In this document: in pieces, positions 17,013 through 25,678 of the stretch | Layout: each line of letters starts with the position of its first letter | Numbering within the stretch: position 1 is the first letter of the stretch | From: Streptomyces vilmorinianum | GTDB taxonomy: Bacteria; Actinomycetota; Actinomycetes; Streptomycetales; Streptomycetaceae | NCBI RefSeq assembly: GCF_005517195.1 | Contig: NZ_CP040244.1 | Location: 124,001-188,000 of the forward strand | DNA length: 64,000 nucleotides | Reading direction: 5' to 3' | Translations under genes and position numbers: made by a program | The notes under the pieces: generated by a model | The model's database searches: none | The model's input: only the letters and a program-made list of their open reading frames with translations | Told to the model about the DNA's origin: nothing

Positions 17013-17855
17013 TTACGACACCACCGGCTTCGCCGTCGCCGCGATGATTCCCTCCAGGAAGTCCTGGCCCGGCTCCTCCCAGGAGGGCAGCTCCGGGACC
17101 TTCCGGATGAGTTCGAACGCCTCGTCCATCAGATCGCGGTGGATCGCGGGGCCGTGGCAGGACGCCGCGACGTCGATGTCGAGGGCCTGGACGTGGTTCA
17201 CGTGCTCGTTGAACTTGCCGGTGTCCAGCCACAGATGCCAGGGGTGGTTCAGCCGGTTGCCCAGGAGCATGCCTTCACGCCAGGCTTCCCGGTCCAGGTC
17301 GGCGGCGTTCTCGACGGGGTGCGGGAGGGCCGTGGCGAAGGTGTCGGCCGCCCAGTAGACCCGGGTGGTGGAGTCGAACAGCCCGCGCGTCGTGGGGTTG
17401 TCGAAGAACGGCGGCCTCACCGCGAGGAGCGTGCGGTCGCCGGCCTGGAAGCTCTCGCCGTCGCGTACCCAGCGGGAGCGGTTGAACGGCATCCAGAACT
17501 CCTCCGTGTCGATCGCGTACCGGGCCATCGAGAACCAGGTGGTGACCAGGGTGGCGTTCGGGCAGGCGGCCATGACCTCGCGGACGTTTCCCGCGTGGTC
17601 GTGGTCGTCGTGGGTCAGGAAGACCCAGCGCACGTCGGCCGGATCGACGATGCTCCAGGCGTGAGCCAGCCACTGCTGCCGGTTCGACGGCGCACCGGTG
17701 TCGACGAGCACGGGCTCGTTGCCGGTGATCACCATGGAGTTGACGTAGAACATGCCGACCGGGGGCGCCTCCAGCAGCTGGGGGATGACGAAGGTGTCCT
17801 GCGCGACCTTGTACGGCTCGACCTTCGGCTCAAAGATCCCTTCGGCGGTGGTCAT
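17013..17855 (-). CDS. MBL-fold metallo-hydrolase (paralogue of 7577-8395)
   Basis: 280 residues. FLTHDDHDHAGNVREVM is the H-x-H/D-x-D-H metal motif, LVDTGAPSNRQQW precedes it, and RPPFFDNPTTRGLFDSTTRVYWAADTFA gives the later ligand region. ASCHGPAIH provides a further histidine. It shares several blocks with the other MBL protein (NEPVLVDTG versus KEPVVVDTG; DPADVRWVFLTH versus DPADVRWIWLTH; FDNPTTRGLFDSTTRV versus FDNPATVGFYDDKTRI). The start at 17855 is chosen because AGGAGGTGGGCC lies directly before it; an ATG 15 bases upstream would overlap that site. Function unknown. Confidence 0.87.
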   Translation of the reverse strand: MTTAEGIFEPKVEPYKVAQDTFVIPQLLEAPPVGMFYVNSMVITGNEPVLVDTGAPSNRQQWLAHAWSIVDPADVRWVFLTHDDHDHAGNVREVMAACPNATLVTTWFSMARYAIDTEEFWMPFNRSRWVRDGESFQAGDRTLLAVRPPFFDNPTTRGLFDSTTRVYWAADTFATALPHPVENAADLDREAWREGMLLGNRLNHPWHLWLDTGKFNEHVNHVQALDIDVAASCHGPAIHRDLMDEAFELIRKVPELPSWEEPGQDFLEGIIAATAKPVVS

Positions 17856-17926
17856 GGCCCACCTCCTCATGACGGCTGTAACTCCATCGTGCGCACCTCA
17901 CGCCCGCAGGCACCACCGCACGGAGA

Positions 17927-17963
17927 AGGGCCCCGGAACCTGCCGTGGCGGTTCCGGGGCCCT
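17927..17963 (-). terminator. Terminator downstream of metG
   Basis: Perfect 14-base arms AGGGCCCCGGAACC and GGTTCCGGGGCCCT surround a nine-base loop, 28 bases beyond the metG stop codon and between metG and the MBL gene's start. Confidence 0.8.
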
Positions 17964-17990
17964 ACTCGTACCTTCTCGTCCGTACGACGC

Positions 17991-19607
17991 CTACGCCGTC
18001 TTCGGCTCCTCCAGGCGCGGGAAGAGGACCGCGCCCTTCGTCACCGTCGCGCCCGCCGGGAGCTTGCCCCACTCGCCGGCCGCGGCCAGCGGCTGGGAGG
18101 GGAGGGGGCCCAGGGCGGGCTCGGCGCCGAGGGAGTCCCACAGCTTCTGGGAGGTCTCCGGCATGATCGCGTTCAGCAGGACCGCGACACCGCGCAGGGA
18201 CTCGGCGGCCGTGTAGAGGATCGTCGCCAGGCGGGCGCGGCCCGCCTCGGAGTCGTCCTTCGCGACCTTCCAGGGCTCCTGCTCCGTGATGTAGCCGTTG
18301 ACCTGCTTCACGAAGTCGAAGATCGCCAGGATGCCGCCCTGGAAGTCGAGCTCCTCGCCGATCTTCCGGTCGGCCGTCGCGACCGCCTTCGCCAGGCCCT
18401 CGTGGATCGCCTTCTCCGCGTCGCCGTCGGCCGCCGCGGCCGGCAGGGCGCCGTCGAAGTACTTGCCGACCATGGCCGCCACGCGCGAGGCGAGGTTGCC
18501 GTAGTCGTTGGCGAGCTCGGAGGTGTAGCGGGCGGTGAAGTCCTCCCAGGAGAACGAGCCGTCCTGGCCGAAGGCGATGGCCCGCAGGAAGTACCAGCGG
18601 TACGCGTCCACGCCGAAGTGCGAGGTCAGGTCCTGCGGCTTGATGCCGGTCAGGTTCGACTTCGACATCTTCTCGCCGCCGACCATCAGCCAGCCGTTCG
18701 CGGCCACGCGCCCCGGGACCGGCAGGCCCTGGGCCATCAGCATCGCCGGCCAGATGATCGCGTGGAAGCGCAGGATGTCCTTGCCGATGAGGTGGACGTT
18801 CGCCGGGAAGGTCTCGTTGAACTTCTCCGGGTTCTCGTTGTAGCCGACCGCAGTCGCGTAGTTCAGCAGGGCGTCGATCCACACGTAGATGACGTGCTTC
18901 TCGTCCCACGGCACCGGGACGCCCCAGTCGAACGTCGAGCGCGAGATCGACAGGTCCTCGAGGCCCTGCTTGACGAAGTTCAGCACCTCGTTGCGGGCCG
19001 ACTCCGGCTGGATGAAGCCGGGGTTCGACTCGTAGAACTCGATCAGCTTCGGGCCGTACGCGCTCAGCTTGAAGAAGTAGTTCTCCTCCTTGAGGATCTC
19101 CACCGGCTTCTTGTGGACGGCGCACAGCTTGGTGCCGTCCTCCGCCTCGATGAGATCGCCGGGGAGCTTGTACTCCTCACAGCCCACGCAGTACGGGCCC
19201 TCGTATCCGCCCTTGTAGATCTCGCCCTTGTCGTACAGGTCCTGCACGAACTCCTGGACGCGGTCCGTGTGACGCTTCTCCGTCGTCCGGATGAAGTCGT
19301 CGTTCGCGATGTTCAGGTGCTCCCAGAGGGGCTTCCAGGCCTCCTCGACGAGCTTGTCGCACCAGGCCTGGGGCGTGACGTTGTTCGCCTCGGCCGTGCG
19401 CATGATCTTCTGACCGTGCTCGTCCGTGCCGGTGAGGTACCACACCTTCTCGCCGCGCTGACGGTGCCAGCGCGTGAGCACGTCGCCTGCGACGGTCGTG
19501 TAGGCGTGGCCCAGGTGAGGAGCGTCGTTGACGTAGTAAATGGGGGTCGATACGTAGAAGGACTTCACGCCGTTCGCCCCCTGCTTCTCGGATCCAGTGG
19601 CCGCCAT
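17991..19607 (-). CDS. metG: Methionine-tRNA ligase
   Basis: 538 residues, class I. It charges tRNA-Met. The HIGH-type motif is HLGHAY after FYVSTPIYYVNDAP, and the KMSKS loop is exact in GGEKMSKSNLTG. The zinc-knuckle insertion has CVGCEEYKL and LCAVHKKP, that is C-x2-C plus C-x2-H rather than four cysteines. The anticodon-binding helices end near residue 538, and the C-terminal tRNA-binding (Trbp111-like) domain of the longer form is absent, as is normal for actinomycete MetG. The start is the ATG at 19605-19607 (MAATGSEKQGANGVKSFYVS). It has a strong terminator. Confidence 0.96.
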   Translation of the reverse strand: MAATGSEKQGANGVKSFYVSTPIYYVNDAPHLGHAYTTVAGDVLTRWHRQRGEKVWYLTGTDEHGQKIMRTAEANNVTPQAWCDKLVEEAWKPLWEHLNIANDDFIRTTEKRHTDRVQEFVQDLYDKGEIYKGGYEGPYCVGCEEYKLPGDLIEAEDGTKLCAVHKKPVEILKEENYFFKLSAYGPKLIEFYESNPGFIQPESARNEVLNFVKQGLEDLSISRSTFDWGVPVPWDEKHVIYVWIDALLNYATAVGYNENPEKFNETFPANVHLIGKDILRFHAIIWPAMLMAQGLPVPGRVAANGWLMVGGEKMSKSNLTGIKPQDLTSHFGVDAYRWYFLRAIAFGQDGSFSWEDFTARYTSELANDYGNLASRVAAMVGKYFDGALPAAAADGDAEKAIHEGLAKAVATADRKIGEELDFQGGILAIFDFVKQVNGYITEQEPWKVAKDDSEAGRARLATILYTAAESLRGVAVLLNAIMPETSQKLWDSLGAEPALGPLPSQPLAAAGEWGKLPAGATVTKGAVLFPRLEEPKTA

Positions 19608-19722
19608 GGTCGAAATCCTAACGGGCAGTTCAAGATCCACTCACATCGATAAAGGCCCGGGGCACATGGAGAGGTTCGCGAAACGTTGGCCCGCGTAGAA
19701 AGCAGGGGTGAGGGAGGAACGT

Positions 19723-20376
19723 ATGCGCGTACTGGTCGCCGAGGACGAGGAGGTCCTCGCCGAGCTCGTCGCCACCGGACTGCGGCGGGCCGGCTTCGCC
19801 GTCGACACCGTCTACAGCGGCGACGCCGCGCTCGCCTACCTGGGCCTGCACGACTACGACGTCGTCGTCCTCGACCGCGACCTGCCCCGGGTCCACGGCG
19901 ACGACGTGGCGCGCGAGCTCGTCGCCGGGGCGTCCAGGACCCGGATCCTGATGCTGACCGCGTCCGCGACGACGGAGGACCGGGTCGAGGGGCTCGACCT
20001 CGGCGCCGACGACTACCTCGGCAAGCCCTTCGAGTTCCCCGAGCTGGTCTCCCGCGTGCGCGCCCTGCGGCGGCGCAGCGCCCGTCCCGTACCCCCGCTC
20101 CTCGAACGCGCGGGCCTGCGGATGGACACCGTACGGCGGACGGCGACGCGCGACGGACGGGACCTCGACCTCTCCCCGAAGGAGTTCTCCGTGCTGCAGA
20201 TCCTGCTGGAGGCGGACGGGGCCACGGTCTCCGCCGAGGAGCTCCTGGAGCGGGCCTGGGACGCGCACACGGACCCCTTCACGGGCGCCGTGCGGGTCTG
20301 CATGAGCAAGCTGCGCGGCAAGCTCGGCGAGCCGGCGCTGATCCGGACGGTGCAGGGCGTGGGGTACGCGCTGTGA
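19723..20376 (+). CDS. OmpR/PhoB-type response regulator
   Basis: 217 residues. The receiver domain (about 1-115) carries the acidic pocket in VAEDEEV, the phospho-acceptor aspartate in VVVLDRDLPRVHG, the switch threonine in MLTASAT and the lysine in LGKPFEFPEL. The C-terminal winged helix (about 125-215) ends IRTVQGVGYAL, typical of the family. The start at 19723 is selected by GGGAGGAACGT; a GTG 15 bases earlier would bury it. It overlaps the sensor kinase gene by GTGA. The signal is unknown. Confidence 0.93.
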   Translation: MRVLVAEDEEVLAELVATGLRRAGFAVDTVYSGDAALAYLGLHDYDVVVLDRDLPRVHGDDVARELVAGASRTRILMLTASATTEDRVEGLDLGADDYLGKPFEFPELVSRVRALRRRSARPVPPLLERAGLRMDTVRRTATRDGRDLDLSPKEFSVLQILLEADGATVSAEELLERAWDAHTDPFTGAVRVCMSKLRGKLGEPALIRTVQGVGYAL

Positions 20377-21506
20377 TCGGTTCCGGGTCGACGATCAGGA
20401 CGCGGATCGCGCTCGTGTACGGGGGTGTCTTCGTCGTCCTCGGCGGCTGCCTGCTCGGCGTGGTGAACCTGCTCTCCCGCGCCGGTACGGAGGGGGAGGC
20501 GCAGGCCATCGCGGCGCGGGTGCGCGTGGTGGCGCCGTTCGAGAACGTCACGACCACCACCGCGTACCGGCTGAGCGACGACGTCAGCCGGGCCGCCGGC
20601 GAGCAGATGCTCATGTGGTCGTGCCTCGCCCTGGTCGTGATGGCCTTCGGCGCGGTCGCGGTGGGCTGGTGGACGGCGGGGCGGGTCCTGCGGCCCGTCC
20701 ACGAGATGACGGCGCGGGCGCGCAAGCTGTCGGAGCGGAACCTGCACGAGAGGGTCGCGGCGGGCGGGCCCGACGACGAGCTGAAGGAGCTCGGCGACAC
20801 GATCGACGCGCTGCTCGGCCGCCTGGAGGCCGCCTTCGACAGCCAGCGGCGGTTCATCGCGAACGCCTCGCACGAACTGCGCACCCCGCTCGCCACGCAG
20901 CGCACCGCGATCCAGGTGGGGATCGACGACTCGTCCGAGGTCAAGCAGGTGCTGCTGGATTCCAACCGGCGCAGCGAGCGGCTCATCGAGGGCCTGCTGA
21001 TGCTGGCCCGGAGCGAGCGCGGCCTGGAGGAGCGGGAGGACGTACGGCTGGGGGCCGTGGTCGCGGAGGAGTGCGAGACGTACGGGGTGGAGGCGGCGAC
21101 CGGCGAGGCGGGGGTCGTCCGGGGGAGCCGGGTGCTGCTCGGGCAGCTCGTACGGAACCTGCTCGCGAACGCCGTCACGTACAACGTGCCGGGTGGGGGC
21201 GTGGTGGAGGTGCGCGTCGAGGGCGGCGTCCTGACCGTCGTCAACACGGGGCCGGTGGTCCCGGCCGGGGAGGTCCCGGCGCTCTTCGAACCCTTCCGGC
21301 GGGGCGAGGGCCGCGACCGGATGGGGCCGGGGGCGGGGCTCGGCCTGTCGATCGTCCGCTCGATCGCCGCCGCGCACGGCGGGACGGTCAGCGCCGTGGC
21401 CCGGGCGGGGGCGGCCGGGGGCGGCCTGGCCGTGACCGTGGACCTGCCGGTCCACGGTCACGCGACCAGGGGTCAGACCTGCCAGTCGGCGAGCAGCCCG
21501 CGGTAG
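20373..21506 (+). CDS. HAMP-domain sensor histidine kinase
   Basis: 377 residues. Two membrane helices (about residues 8-32 and 75-100) bracket a short extracellular loop. HAMP follows (RVLRPVHEMTARARKLSERNLHERV), then HisKA with the phospho-histidine in RRFIANASHELRTPLATQR, and HATPase with the N box LVRNLLANAVTYN and G2 GPGAGLGLSIVRSIAAAHGG. The usual DxGxG box is weak (VVNTGPVVPAGEV). The GTG start overlaps the response-regulator stop. Its 3' end overlaps the convergent VWA gene by 34 bases. The small sensing loop suggests a membrane or envelope signal. Confidence 0.92.
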   Translation: MIGSGSTIRTRIALVYGGVFVVLGGCLLGVVNLLSRAGTEGEAQAIAARVRVVAPFENVTTTTAYRLSDDVSRAAGEQMLMWSCLALVVMAFGAVAVGWWTAGRVLRPVHEMTARARKLSERNLHERVAAGGPDDELKELGDTIDALLGRLEAAFDSQRRFIANASHELRTPLATQRTAIQVGIDDSSEVKQVLLDSNRRSERLIEGLLMLARSERGLEEREDVRLGAVVAEECETYGVEAATGEAGVVRGSRVLLGQLVRNLLANAVTYNVPGGGVVEVRVEGGVLTVVNTGPVVPAGEVPALFEPFRRGEGRDRMGPGAGLGLSIVRSIAAAHGGTVSAVARAGAAGGGLAVTVDLPVHGHATRGQTCQSASSPR

Positions 21507-23287
21507 AAGGCGGGGTGCGCGGTCTCGGCGGGGGTCGGGCCGGCGAGGAAGTGGCCGGTACGGGGGGCGGTGAGCTTACGGAGGTAGTCGAAGGCCTTGT
21601 TGTCCTCCTCGCCCCACGCCACGAACTGCCAGTGGATCGGGCGGTCGGCGGCCTCGGCGAGCGCCTGGGTGGCGGCCGTCTTGGACTCCGGGGCGCCGTC
21701 GGTCTGGAAGACGACGAAGGCGGGGCGGGTGGGGTCGGCCTTCTCGTGGTGGGCGAGGACCTCTTCGACGGCGCGGTGGTAGTTGGTACGGCCGAGGCGG
21801 CCGAGGCCCGCGTTGATCGTCTCGACGGCGGTCTCGGTGAGGGTGGCGGGGGTGAGCTCGGCGGTGCCGTCGATGTCGGTGGAGAAGAAGACGGCGGTGG
21901 CGGTGGAGTCCTCGCTGAGGTGCGCGGCGAGGGCGACGGCCTGCTCGGCGAGACGCTGCACGGAGCCGTCCTTGAAGTACCCGCGCATCGACCCGGACCG
22001 GTCGACGACGAGGTACACGGCGGCCCGCGCCCCGTCGAGCCCCTGCTTCTTGAGCACGCTCCCGGCGGCCTTGTACGCCTCGACGAGATGCGGCGCCTGC
22101 GCCTTGACCTGGGCGAGGGGGGTGGCGGGCCCTGCGCCGGTGGCGTCCTGAGCCTCCGGCTCGGGGGTGGCGTCGTCCTCCACGACGGGCACGGCGACGG
22201 GTGCGTCCTGAGCCTCCGGCTCGGGGGTGGCCTCGTCGTCCGCGACGGGCACGGCGACGGGTGCGTCCTGAGCCTCCGGCTCGGGGGTGGCCTCGTCCTC
22301 CGCGACGGGCACGGCGACCGCCTCCGGCGCGGGCGCCTCGGCCTCTGCCTCTGCCTCGGGAGCCTGGGGCTCCGCGGCTGCGGCGATCGGCTCCTGTTCG
22401 GCGGGTGCCTCGGCCGGCTTGACGGTGCTGTCGAGCTCCGCCTCCGGCGCGGACTCGGTCTCCGGCTCCGCCGTGACCTGCTCCGCCGGGTCGGCCGGCG
22501 TGGCGACTGCCTCGGCCTCGGGAGCCTGGGGCTCTGCGGCTGCGGCGATCGGCTCCTGTTCGGCGGGTGCCTCGGCCGGCTTGACGGCGCTCGCGAGCTC
22601 CGCCTCCGGCGCGGACTCGGTCTCCGGCTCCGCCGCGCCCTGCTGCTCCGGGTCGGCCGCCGTGGCGGCCGCCTCCGCCTCCGCCTCCGCCTCCTCGGCC
22701 GGCTTGACGGCGCTCGCGAGCTCCGCCTCCGGCGCGGACTCGGTCTCCGGCTCCGCCGTGACCTGCTCCGCCGGCTCGGCGGCCGCGGCAACCGCCTCCT
22801 CCTCGGCCGGTTCGGCCTCCGCCGCAGCGATCGCCTCCGGCTCAGGGGTGTCCGCGGTGGCGGGGGCGTCCTCCGTCTTCGGCTCCGTGACAGCCTGGGC
22901 GGGCAGCGCCGCCTTCGTGGCGGGCTCCGTCGTCGGGTCGGCGGTCTCGGGTTCGGGCTCCGGCTCGGAGGCGGCCGTAGCCGTGTCCTCCGGCTCGGAG
23001 GCCGACGCGACCGTGCCCTCCGGTTCCGACGGCCTCGCGTTCGGGACCTTCGGGTTGTCGAAGGCCGCCGCCACGAGGTCGTCCGCGGCGCGCTTCGCCG
23101 CCGTGTCCGTCGTGGCTCGTTCGGTCGCGCTCTCCGCCGGCGTCGGGGACGGGAGCGTCACCGACGCGGGCTCCTCAGGCGGCGTCGCGCGGTCCGCCTG
23201 GGGCGGGACGGAGGTTGCCGGAGTTTCGTCGTGCTGGTCCGCACGGTCGCGTCCGAACACCTTGCGCAGCAAGCTCCGAATGCCCAT
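21473..23287 (-). CDS. VWA domain protein (TerF-like) with long repetitive acidic Pro/Ala/Glu linker
   Basis: 604 residues. A short N-terminal segment (MGIRSLLRKVFGRDRADQHD) leads to a linker of about 350 residues made almost only of E, A, P, T, V, with repeated blocks such as AEQEPIAAAAEPQAPEAEA and TPEPEAQDAPVAVPV. The C-terminal 220 residues form a von Willebrand A domain of the tellurium-resistance TerF type: the MIDAS motif DRSGSM, then FFSTDIDGTAEL, TNYHRAVEEV and VFQTDGAPE. It is predicted to act in the cytoplasm as a metal-dependent interaction protein. The MGIRS start is preferred for its AAAGG; MRKASP at 23305 is an alternative. Confidence 0.82.
   Translation of the reverse strand: MGIRSLLRKVFGRDRADQHDETPATSVPPQADRATPPEEPASVTLPSPTPAESATERATTDTAAKRAADDLVAAAFDNPKVPNARPSEPEGTVASASEPEDTATAASEPEPEPETADPTTEPATKAALPAQAVTEPKTEDAPATADTPEPEAIAAAEAEPAEEEAVAAAAEPAEQVTAEPETESAPEAELASAVKPAEEAEAEAEAAATAADPEQQGAAEPETESAPEAELASAVKPAEAPAEQEPIAAAAEPQAPEAEAVATPADPAEQVTAEPETESAPEAELDSTVKPAEAPAEQEPIAAAAEPQAPEAEAEAEAPAPEAVAVPVAEDEATPEPEAQDAPVAVPVADDEATPEPEAQDAPVAVPVVEDDATPEPEAQDATGAGPATPLAQVKAQAPHLVEAYKAAGSVLKKQGLDGARAAVYLVVDRSGSMRGYFKDGSVQRLAEQAVALAAHLSEDSTATAVFFSTDIDGTAELTPATLTETAVETINAGLGRLGRTNYHRAVEEVLAHHEKADPTRPAFVVFQTDGAPESKTAATQALAEAADRPIHWQFVAWGEEDNKAFDYLRKLTAPRTGHFLAGPTPAETAHPAFYRGLLADWQV
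22141..22320. repeat. 60-bp tandem repeat inside the VWA gene, three copies
   Basis: Units of exactly 60 bases at 22141-22200, 22201-22260 and 22261-22320 share CCTGAGCCTCCGGCTCGGGG and differ at few positions. They encode a 20-residue repeat. A larger, less regular set of duplications (blocks of about 120-180 bases) continues to roughly 22800 within the same linker. Confidence 0.9.
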
Positions 23288-23435
23288 GGGCGAGGCCTTT
23301 CGCATGAGTTGGGTGCGATGAATGTCCGTACTGGGAGGAATCATCCCTGGCCAGGGCGGACACGTAAGGTTAGCGGCCCCGGGTGTGTCGCCTCCGGCGC
23401 CCCGACCTCCGCGGAATCTCCCCCCAACCGCCTCC

Positions 23436-23468
23436 GGTTTCCCCGCATTCATCCGACGTTCATTCCGG
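23436..23468 (+). promoter_or_regulatory. PHO box (PhoP site) of phoX
   Basis: Three consecutive 11-base direct repeats: GGTTTCCCCGC (23436-23446), ATTCATCCGAC (23447-23457), GTTCATTCCGG (23458-23468). These fit the streptomycete PhoP direct-repeat unit (G-T-T-C-A-Y-Y-Y-R-G/C-G type). They lie about 100 bases before the start of a phosphatase gene of the type PhoP controls. ACATAACG at 23492-23499 is a possible -10 region. Confidence 0.7.
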
Positions 23469-23569
23469 CGCCGCCCCCTTGCAGATGTGCGCACATAACG
23501 TCGCGGCCGGACGGATTCCCGACACCATGTCGGGACCAAGGCGGCGCGTGTGCGCCGGAGGAGGACGAA

Positions 23570-25618
23570 GTGCGCAAACTGCTGCCGCTGCTGAGCACCA
23601 ACCCGCACGGAGGCGGCCGTTCCGCCCTTACCTGCCGGTTCCGGTGTGGTGACGCCTGCTTCCACGAGGTGCCCAACACCAGCGACAACGAGTACGTCGG
23701 CGACGTCATAGCCGGCGCGCTCTCGCGCCGCTCGATGATGCGCGCCGCCGCCGTCGTCACCGTCGCCGCCACCGCCGGTACGGCCGTCGCCGTCGGCAAC
23801 GCCCCGGCCGCCGAGGCCCGTACGCACAAGCCCCAGAAGCCCGGACGCGTCGACGGCGCCCGCGGCCTGCGCTTCACGCCCGTCGCGCCCAACACCGCCG
23901 ACCAGGTCACCGTCCCCGCCGGCTACGAGCAGAACGTCGTCATCCGCTGGGGTGAGCCGATCCTCCGCGGCGCCCCGGCCTTCGACGCCGACAAGCAGAC
24001 CGCCGCGGCGCAGGCCGGGCAGTTCGGATACAACAACGACTTCCTGAGCCTCCTCCCGCTCCGTGGCGAGCACGGGCGTCAGCTGCTCGTCGCCAACCAC
24101 GAGTACACGGACGAAGTCCTGATGTTCAAGGGCTACGACGCCGAGAACCCGACCCGCGAGCAGGTCGAGATCACCTGGGCCGCCCACGGTCTGTCCGTCG
24201 TCGTGGTCCAGGAGGAGCACCGCTCCGGCAGGCTCACTCCCGTGACCCGGCACCCGCTCAACCGCCGTCTGCACACCACCAGCGAGTTCGAGGTGACCGG
24301 CCCGGCCGCCGGTTCGAAGCTCCTGCGGACCTCCGCCGACCCGTCCGGCCGCAAGGTCCTCGGCACGCTCAACAACTGCGCCGGCGGCACCACCCCGTGG
24401 GGCACCACCCTCCACGGCGAGGAGAACTTCAACCAGTACTTCGCCAACGGCTCGTCCGCCACCGACAAGCGGTACGGCATGGGCTCCGGCCCCTCCGAGC
24501 GCAAGTGGGAGCGGTTCGACAAGCGCTTCGACCTCGCCCAGGAGCCCAACGAGGCCCACCGCCAGGGCTGGGTCGTCGAGCTCGACCCGTACGACCCCGA
24601 CTCCACGCCGAAGAAGCGCACCGCGCTCGGCCGCTTCAAGCACGAGGCCGCGCAGCCCCGGCTGACCGCCGATGGCCGCCCGGTCGTCTACATGGGCGAC
24701 GACGAGCGCTTCGACTACTTCTACAAGTTCGTCTCGTCGAAGCGGATGATGAAGGGCAGCTCCCGCAAGGCCCGCGAGCACAACCTCACCCTCCTCGACG
24801 AGGGCACGCTCTACGTCGCCAAGCTGACGGGAGACTCGCCCGGCGAGATCGACGGCACCGGCAAGCTTCCCAACGACGGCGAGTTCGACGGCAGCGGGCA
24901 GTGGATTCCGCTGGCCACGAACGACGTCTCCCACGTCCCCGGCATGACCGCCGAGGACGTGTACGTCTTCACCCGCCTCGCCGGTGACAAGGTCGGCGCC
25001 ACCAAGATGGACCGCCCCGAGGACGTCGAGCCGTCCCCGCGCTCCGGCCGCGTCTACGTCGCGCTCACCAACAACAAGGACCGCGGCAAGGAGGGCAAGG
25101 CCCCCGCCGACGAGGCCAACCCGCGCAACGCCAACAAGCACGGCCAGATCCTGGAGCTCGCCGAGCACTGGGACGACCCGGCGAGCGACGGCTTCGCCTG
25201 GCGCCTCTTCCTCGTCGCGGGCGACCCGAACGACCCGGCCACCTACTTCGCCGGCTTCCCCAAGGAGAGGGTGTCCCCCATCTCCTGCCCGGACAACGTC
25301 GCCTTCGACCCGCACGGCAACCTGTGGATCTCCACCGACGGCAACCAGCTCGGCTCGCACGACGGCCTGTTCGGCGTGGCCACGCACGGCGAGCGGCGCG
25401 GTGAGCTCAAGCAGTTCCTGACCGTGCCGGCCGGCGCCGAGACGTGCGGCCCGATCATCCAGGACCGCCGGGTCGTCGTCGCCGTGCAGCACCCGGGCGA
25501 GATCGACGGCGCGTCCGTCGAGAACCCGAAGTCGGTCTGGCCCGACGGCCCCGGCAAGATCGTCCGCCCGTCCGTCGTCGCCGTCTGGCGCAAGGACGGC
25601 CGCGACATCGGGGTCTAG
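23570..25618 (+). CDS. PhoX family (DUF839) alkaline phosphatase, Tat-exported
   Basis: 682 residues. An N-terminal stretch of about 45 residues precedes a twin-arginine signal (LSRRSMMRAAAVVTVAATAGTAVAVGNAPAAEA). The mature PhoX domain shows family blocks: LLVANHEYTDE, NNCAGGTTPWGTTLHGEENFNQYF, MGDDERFDYFYKFVS, TKMDRPEDVEPSPRSGRVYVALTNN and SCPDNVAFDPHGNLWISTDGN. PhoX enzymes are calcium/iron-dependent phosphomonoesterases that release phosphate outside the cell under phosphate limitation. The GTG at 23570 has GGAGGAGGACGAA before it. The PHO box upstream supports PhoRP control. Tandem repeats follow the stop. Confidence 0.92.
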   Translation: MRKLLPLLSTNPHGGGRSALTCRFRCGDACFHEVPNTSDNEYVGDVIAGALSRRSMMRAAAVVTVAATAGTAVAVGNAPAAEARTHKPQKPGRVDGARGLRFTPVAPNTADQVTVPAGYEQNVVIRWGEPILRGAPAFDADKQTAAAQAGQFGYNNDFLSLLPLRGEHGRQLLVANHEYTDEVLMFKGYDAENPTREQVEITWAAHGLSVVVVQEEHRSGRLTPVTRHPLNRRLHTTSEFEVTGPAAGSKLLRTSADPSGRKVLGTLNNCAGGTTPWGTTLHGEENFNQYFANGSSATDKRYGMGSGPSERKWERFDKRFDLAQEPNEAHRQGWVVELDPYDPDSTPKKRTALGRFKHEAAQPRLTADGRPVVYMGDDERFDYFYKFVSSKRMMKGSSRKAREHNLTLLDEGTLYVAKLTGDSPGEIDGTGKLPNDGEFDGSGQWIPLATNDVSHVPGMTAEDVYVFTRLAGDKVGATKMDRPEDVEPSPRSGRVYVALTNNKDRGKEGKAPADEANPRNANKHGQILELAEHWDDPASDGFAWRLFLVAGDPNDPATYFAGFPKERVSPISCPDNVAFDPHGNLWISTDGNQLGSHDGLFGVATHGERRGELKQFLTVPAGAETCGPIIQDRRVVVAVQHPGEIDGASVENPKSVWPDGPGKIVRPSVVAVWRKDGRDIGV

Positions 25619-25626
25619 TCCCACGG

Positions 25627-25664
25627 GTGAGGGGGTGTGAGGGGGTGTGAGGGGGTGTGAGGGG
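25627..25664. repeat. 10-bp tandem repeat, nearly four copies
   Basis: GTGAGGGGGT at 25627-25636, 25637-25646 and 25647-25656, with a partial fourth. It begins nine bases after the phoX stop codon. Confidence 0.85.
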
Positions 25665-25678
25665 CCCACGGGGGTCCC

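Noticed and set aside
16893..19652. 919-residue open frame opposite metG and the MBL gene
   Set aside because: Antisense shadow produced by GC-rich codon positions; composition is V/R/G/L/D repeats with no domain, while the opposite strand has exact MetRS motifs.
20615..23569. N-terminal extension of the phoX reading frame back to 20615
   Set aside because: Passes through the kinase and VWA genes in a shadow frame; the real phoX start at 23570 has a Shine-Dalgarno and begins the exported protein.
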